Assembly (NCBI GenBank): GCA_964591275.1 | Contig: CAZQAE010000005.1 | Location: 51,161-115,160 of the forward strand | Length of the DNA stretch: 64,000 bases | Source: G963674685 sp964591275 | Lineage (GTDB): Bacteria > Lernaellota > Lernaellaia > JACKCT01 | Reading direction: 5' to 3' | In this document: piece after piece, positions 60,920-64,000 of the stretch | How positions within the stretch are numbered: position 1 is the stretch's first letter | Layout of the letters: the number at the start of each line of letters is the position of its first letter | Position numbers and translations under genes: made by a program | Notes under the pieces: model-generated | Told to the model about the DNA's origin: nothing | Databases searched by the model: none | What the model saw: the letters and a program-made list of their open reading frames with translations, nothing else

Positions 60920-61207
60920 TTAGACGCCTTCAAAGAAATCGATACTTTCGCCGGGAGCAAGTTTCACGAGGGCCTTTTTCCAGTTCGGAGTTCTTCCGAG
61001 CACGCGTCCCCGACGCTTGTTCTTCCCTCGCATCAGGCAGGTCTGCACACCCAAAACCTTGACTCCAAACAATTCTTCAACGGCTTTTCGGATCTCAATT
61101 TTATTGGCCGTCAACATTACTTCAAAGGTGTGATGATTGCTGACCTCTTTACCCAGGTTAGCTTTTTCCGTAATGATCGGACGCTTGATGATCTGATGTG
61201 AATTCAT
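60920..61207 (-). CDS. rplW: 50S ribosomal protein uL23
   Basis: A 95-residue uL23, the tunnel-exit docking site of trigger factor and SRP. IIKRPIITEKA opens it, and KKALVKLAPGESIDFF is near the end. It overlaps rplD by 4 bp (ATGA). Confidence 0.97.
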   Translation of the reverse strand: MNSHQIIKRPIITEKANLGKEVSNHHTFEVMLTANKIEIRKAVEELFGVKVLGVQTCLMRGKNKRRGRVLGRTPNWKKALVKLAPGESIDFFEGV

Positions 61208-61830
61208 CGTTTCTTATACCTCCCCTCGATCTTCTCCACCGCATCCTTGGTCAGGACCAGCTTGTCGTACCGGAGAATGTCGTAAAGGTTCAGGCCTTCT
61301 ACCGGTAAAACCTTAACGAACGGGATATTTTTTGCACTCTTTTCAATCTTTTCGTCACGCTGCCCGATAACGATCAAACCACTTTTCACATCCAGAGACT
61401 TGAGGATGGCCACCATGTCGCTGGTCTTGATTCGATCAAGGGACAAACTGTCCACAACCGTCAATTTGGATTCAGCCAGTTTCATGGCCAGCGCCGATAC
61501 GACGGCTTGACGGCGTACTTTCTTAGGGGTCTTGTACGACCAATCTTTCGGGCGCAAAGCGAAAATATGTCCACCGCCGACGCGGACGCCCGAACGAGCG
61601 CTGCCCGCTCTTGCGCGACCGGTTCCTTTTTGTCGATACAATTTAGCGCCGGTGTAGTTAACTTCCGCGCGGGATTTCGTTTTCTTTGTACCAGAGCGAC
61701 GGTTCGCCATCTGATTGCGCACGACTTCCCAGAAAAGGTGAGGCTTCACTTCGACGCTGAAAATTTCGTCTTGTAAATCCAACGACTCCACCTTCTCATT
61801 TGAACTGTTGACTATGTCCATCTTCGCCAT
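61204..61830 (-). CDS. rplD: 50S ribosomal protein uL4
   Basis: A 208-residue uL4 with an extended loop into the tunnel (about 45-90, with KTKSRAEVNYTGAKLYRQKGTGRARAG). The loop and the body are of normal size. uL4 represses the S10 operon in E. coli; no such control element is visible here. Confidence 0.97.
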   Translation of the reverse strand: MAKMDIVNSSNEKVESLDLQDEIFSVEVKPHLFWEVVRNQMANRRSGTKKTKSRAEVNYTGAKLYRQKGTGRARAGSARSGVRVGGGHIFALRPKDWSYKTPKKVRRQAVVSALAMKLAESKLTVVDSLSLDRIKTSDMVAILKSLDVKSGLIVIGQRDEKIEKSAKNIPFVKVLPVEGLNLYDILRYDKLVLTKDAVEKIEGRYKKR

Positions 61831-61841
61831 GGGATCGCCCT

Positions 61842-62489
61842 TTATACGGCTTGATTCGTCTTTTTCACGGTTTCTTGAATTGTCACTGTCCCGTTACGCG
61901 AGCCGGGAATCCCTCCGATGAGAAAAATCAGATTCTTTTCTTCATCAACCTTAAAAACGGTGATTCGCTGAATGGTCCTGCGTACAGCGCCCAAGTGTCC
62001 CGGCATCTTCTTTCTCTTGTGCACGCGCGAAGGCGTTGCCGACAATCCGATGGAGCCCGGTTCACGTTTGTTCTTACTGCCGTGCGTCTTTGGCCCGCAA
62101 CTGAAATGATATCTTTTGATGGTTCCGGCGAAGCCTTTGCCGATGCTAATGCCGCGCACATCCACCAGATCTCCGGCGCTGAATTGATCAGCCTTGATTT
62201 CCTGGCCAACCTTGAAGTCGCCAGGATTATCCACCCGAAACTCTTTTAGGGTTTTATAACCGGTCTTTGTCTGAAGAGCTTTTTTGAAAACGCCGGCTTC
62301 GGGCCTGTTCAGTGTCTTCAGTTCGCAGGCGTCAAAACCCACCTGAACAGCTGCGTAGCCGTCGGTGCTCGCGTCCTTCACCCGCACAACGACTCCAGGC
62401 GTCGCCTGGACTACTGTCAAGGGCACACGACGACCAGTGTCGTCAAACGCCTGCATCATGCCTAACTTTTTACCGAGAATCCCTTTCAT
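61842..62489 (-). CDS. rplC: 50S ribosomal protein uL3
   Basis: A 215-residue uL3, the early 50S assembly protein. MKGILGKKLGMMQ opens it; the tip loop contains GPKTHGSKNKREPGSIG. The ATG at 62489 overlaps the rpsJ stop by one base (TGATG); an in-frame GTG lies one codon before. Confidence 0.97.
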   Translation of the reverse strand: MKGILGKKLGMMQAFDDTGRRVPLTVVQATPGVVVRVKDASTDGYAAVQVGFDACELKTLNRPEAGVFKKALQTKTGYKTLKEFRVDNPGDFKVGQEIKADQFSAGDLVDVRGISIGKGFAGTIKRYHFSCGPKTHGSKNKREPGSIGLSATPSRVHKRKKMPGHLGAVRRTIQRITVFKVDEEKNLIFLIGGIPGSRNGTVTIQETVKKTNQAV

Positions 62490-62812
62490 CACGCCGCTCC
62501 GATCAACTTAATATCAACGTCGACGCCAGGCGAAAGCTCCAGTTTGCCCATGGCTTCCATCGTCTCGGGTGTCGTATCGAATATCTCGATAAGCCTTTTG
62601 TGGGTACGAATCTCGAATTGCTCACGGCTTTTTTTGTCGACGTGAGGTCCGCGCAGTACGCAGAACTTCTCGATCTTCGCGGGCAGCGGGATCGGACCAG
62701 AGACATGCGCGCCGGTTCTTTTCGCAGAGTCGGCGATCTCCTTGGACGACTTGTCCAAAATCTTGTGGTCGTAAGCCTTGAGCCTAATGCGGATGCGCTG
62801 TTTCAGTAGCAT
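62489..62812 (-). CDS. rpsJ: 30S ribosomal protein uS10 (NusE)
   Basis: A 107-residue uS10, also the antitermination factor NusE. QRIRIRLKAYDHKILD, GPIPLPAKIEKF, RGPHVDKKSREQFEIRTHKRLI are diagnostic. It follows tuf by 18 bp and heads the ribosomal genes after it. Confidence 0.98.
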   Translation of the reverse strand: MLLKQRIRIRLKAYDHKILDKSSKEIADSAKRTGAHVSGPIPLPAKIEKFCVLRGPHVDKKSREQFEIRTHKRLIEIFDTTPETMEAMGKLELSPGVDVDIKLIGAA

Positions 62813-62830
62813 AACAATATCCCGATTTTG

Positions 62831-64000
62831 TTACTTGATCACCTTTGTCACGACACCGGCGCCCACGGTGCGACCGCCTTCGCGAATCGCAAAACGAACG
62901 CCCTCTTCCATCGCAACCGGCACGATCAAATTGATGCGAAGATTCACGTTCTCGCCAGGCATCACCATCTCGACGCCCTCGGGAAGTGTCCCCACGCCCG
63001 TCACGTCGGTCGTGCGAAAGTACAACTGCGGACGATAACCGCTGAAAAACGGCGTATGACGACCGCCCTCATTCTTCGACAATACGTAAACGCTGCCATC
63101 ATACTCCGTGTGCGGAGTTATCGAACCCGGCGCCGCCAAAACCTGGCCGCGCTCAACATCCTCACGTTTCACACCGCGCAAAAGACAGCCCACATTGTCG
63201 CCGGGCTGACCCGAATCCAGAAGCTTGCGGAACATCTCAATGCCCGTCACAACCGTCTTGCGCGTCTCTTTGATCCCGACGATCTCGATCTCCTCGCCCA
63301 CTTTGACAACGCCGCGCTCGATGCGTCCCGTCACAACCGTGCCGCGACCGGAAATCGAAAACACATCCTCAATCGGCATCAGGAAAGGCTTCTCCGTTTC
63401 ACGAACAGGCTCCGGAATGTATTCGTCAAGAACCTTGAGAAGTTCCAGAATCGAACCGTCGCCGACCACCTCATCGGTCCCCTGCATCGCCTTCAAGGCG
63501 CTGCCGCGGATTATCGGAGTGTCGTCGCCAGGAAACTCGTACAGGGTCAGAAGCTCGCGAACCTCCATCTCCACCAGATCCAAAAGCTCGGGATCGTCAA
63601 CCAGATCAACCTTGTTCAGGTAAACAACAATCTTGGGAACGCCAACCTGACGAGCCAAAAGAATGTGCTCTCGGGTCTGGGGCATCGGGCCGTCGTCCGC
63701 GCCAACCACCAATATCGCACCATCCATCTGCGCCGCGCCCGTGATCATATTCTTGATATAATCGGCGTGACCGGGGCAGTCCACGTGCGCGTAGTGACGC
63801 TTCTCCGACTCATACTCCACGTGCGAAGTCGCGATCGTCAGAATCTTCATCTCATTGCGACGACCCTGGCTTATGCTCGCCTTGGCCACCTGATCGTAAG
63901 AGATCGCCTTAGCCCAGCCCTTTTTGGCCGCAACGGTCGTGATCGCACTCGTCAACGTCGTCTTGCCGTGGTCGATATGACCAATCGTACCCACGTTGAC
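62831..64000 (-). CDS. tuf: Elongation factor Tu, 5' end beyond window
   Basis: A 389-residue portion of EF-Tu, which brings aminoacyl-tRNA to the ribosome. The frame is open to the right edge, so about a dozen N-terminal residues are missing. G1 reads GHIDHGKT (Ile where Val is more usual), G3 DCPGHADY and G4 NKVD. Domain 2 and 3 follow to GVVTKVIK. It lies directly before rpsJ, as in the str-S10 arrangement. Confidence 0.98.
   Translation of the reverse strand, partial: VNVGTIGHIDHGKTTLTSAITTVAAKKGWAKAISYDQVAKASISQGRRNEMKILTIATSHVEYESEKRHYAHVDCPGHADYIKNMITGAAQMDGAILVVGADDGPMPQTREHILLARQVGVPKIVVYLNKVDLVDDPELLDLVEMEVRELLTLYEFPGDDTPIIRGSALKAMQGTDEVVGDGSILELLKVLDEYIPEPVRETEKPFLMPIEDVFSISGRGTVVTGRIERGVVKVGEEIEIVGIKETRKTVVTGIEMFRKLLDSGQPGDNVGCLLRGVKREDVERGQVLAAPGSITPHTEYDGSVYVLSKNEGGRHTPFFSGYRPQLYFRTTDVTGVGTLPEGVEMVMPGENVNLRINLIVPVAMEEGVRFAIREGGRTVGAGVVTKVIK

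Noticed and set aside
1..64000. CRISPR array, tRNA, prophage or insertion sequence
   Set aside because: No regularly spaced repeats, cloverleaf, integrase or transposase sequence was seen in the window.

Overview
This 64 kb window is chromosomal DNA from a Gram-negative bacterium. It encodes lipid A genes (lpxD, lpxA, lpxI), BamA, a Skp-like chaperone, LolC/LolD and an outer-membrane barrel protein. The gene orders lysS-lolC-lolD-bamA-skp-lpxD-lpxA and tgt-yajC-secD-secF-recJ, a sigma-54-type pilA promoter beside pilS/pilR, PilZ and GGDEF proteins, and a lipoprotein with an Asp/Gly-rich linker all suggest a deltaproteobacterium in the broad sense (Desulfobacterota, Myxococcota or an allied uncultured phylum). 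The species cannot be named from the sequence. Nearly all genes lie on the minus strand. I see no tRNA, rRNA, CRISPR array, prophage or intact insertion sequence.

Layout (minus strand unless stated). 1-11,070: envelope-biogenesis run lysS, lolC, lolD, bamA, skp, lpxD, lpxA, a Gfo/Idh/MocA oxidoreductase, lpxI and a barrel protein cut by the left edge. 11,156-16,186: a GAF-GGDEF diguanylate cyclase, a family 2 glycosyltransferase and a plus-strand TMTC-like membrane protein with TPRs. 16,195-22,211: recJ, secF, secD, yajC, tgt. 22,403-31,608: a tight nine-gene run of unknown function with a radical SAM/B12-type protein, a 50-residue membrane protein, two related PP-loop ATPases that share a CxxC, a NodB-type deacetylase, a family 2 glycosyltransferase, a NodU/CmcH-type carbamoyltransferase and a secreted TPR protein. 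This is the best candidate for an undescribed system. 31,609-38,286: a plus-strand propeller-like lipoprotein, a solitary secretin N-domain protein, a plus-strand PilZ gene broken at a C8 tract, a GT39-like enzyme and a second TMTC-like protein. 38,432-46,427: type IV pilus genes pilA, pilR, pilS, pilC, pilT, pilB. 46,643-47,182: a TlpA-like thioredoxin. 47,317-64,000: the S10-spc-alpha ribosomal superoperon from tuf (cut by the right edge) to rplQ, including secY, adk, map and rpoA, with no infA.

How the genes work together. The left block builds and inserts outer-membrane components: Lpx makes lipid A, Skp/BamA insert barrels, LolCD releases lipoproteins, and SecDF-YajC supports export. Cyclic di-GMP may connect several parts: the diguanylate cyclase makes it, while the PilZ protein and the MshEN-like N-terminus of PilB are candidate receptors, so pilus extension may be under this control. 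The nine-gene run has the enzyme classes of a decorated glycan or small-molecule pathway (ATP-dependent activation, carbamoylation, deacetylation, glycosyl transfer, radical chemistry), but its product cannot be read from sequence. Several housekeeping proteins carry charged additions (uL18 insert, bL17 tail, RpoA linker) that set this lineage apart.
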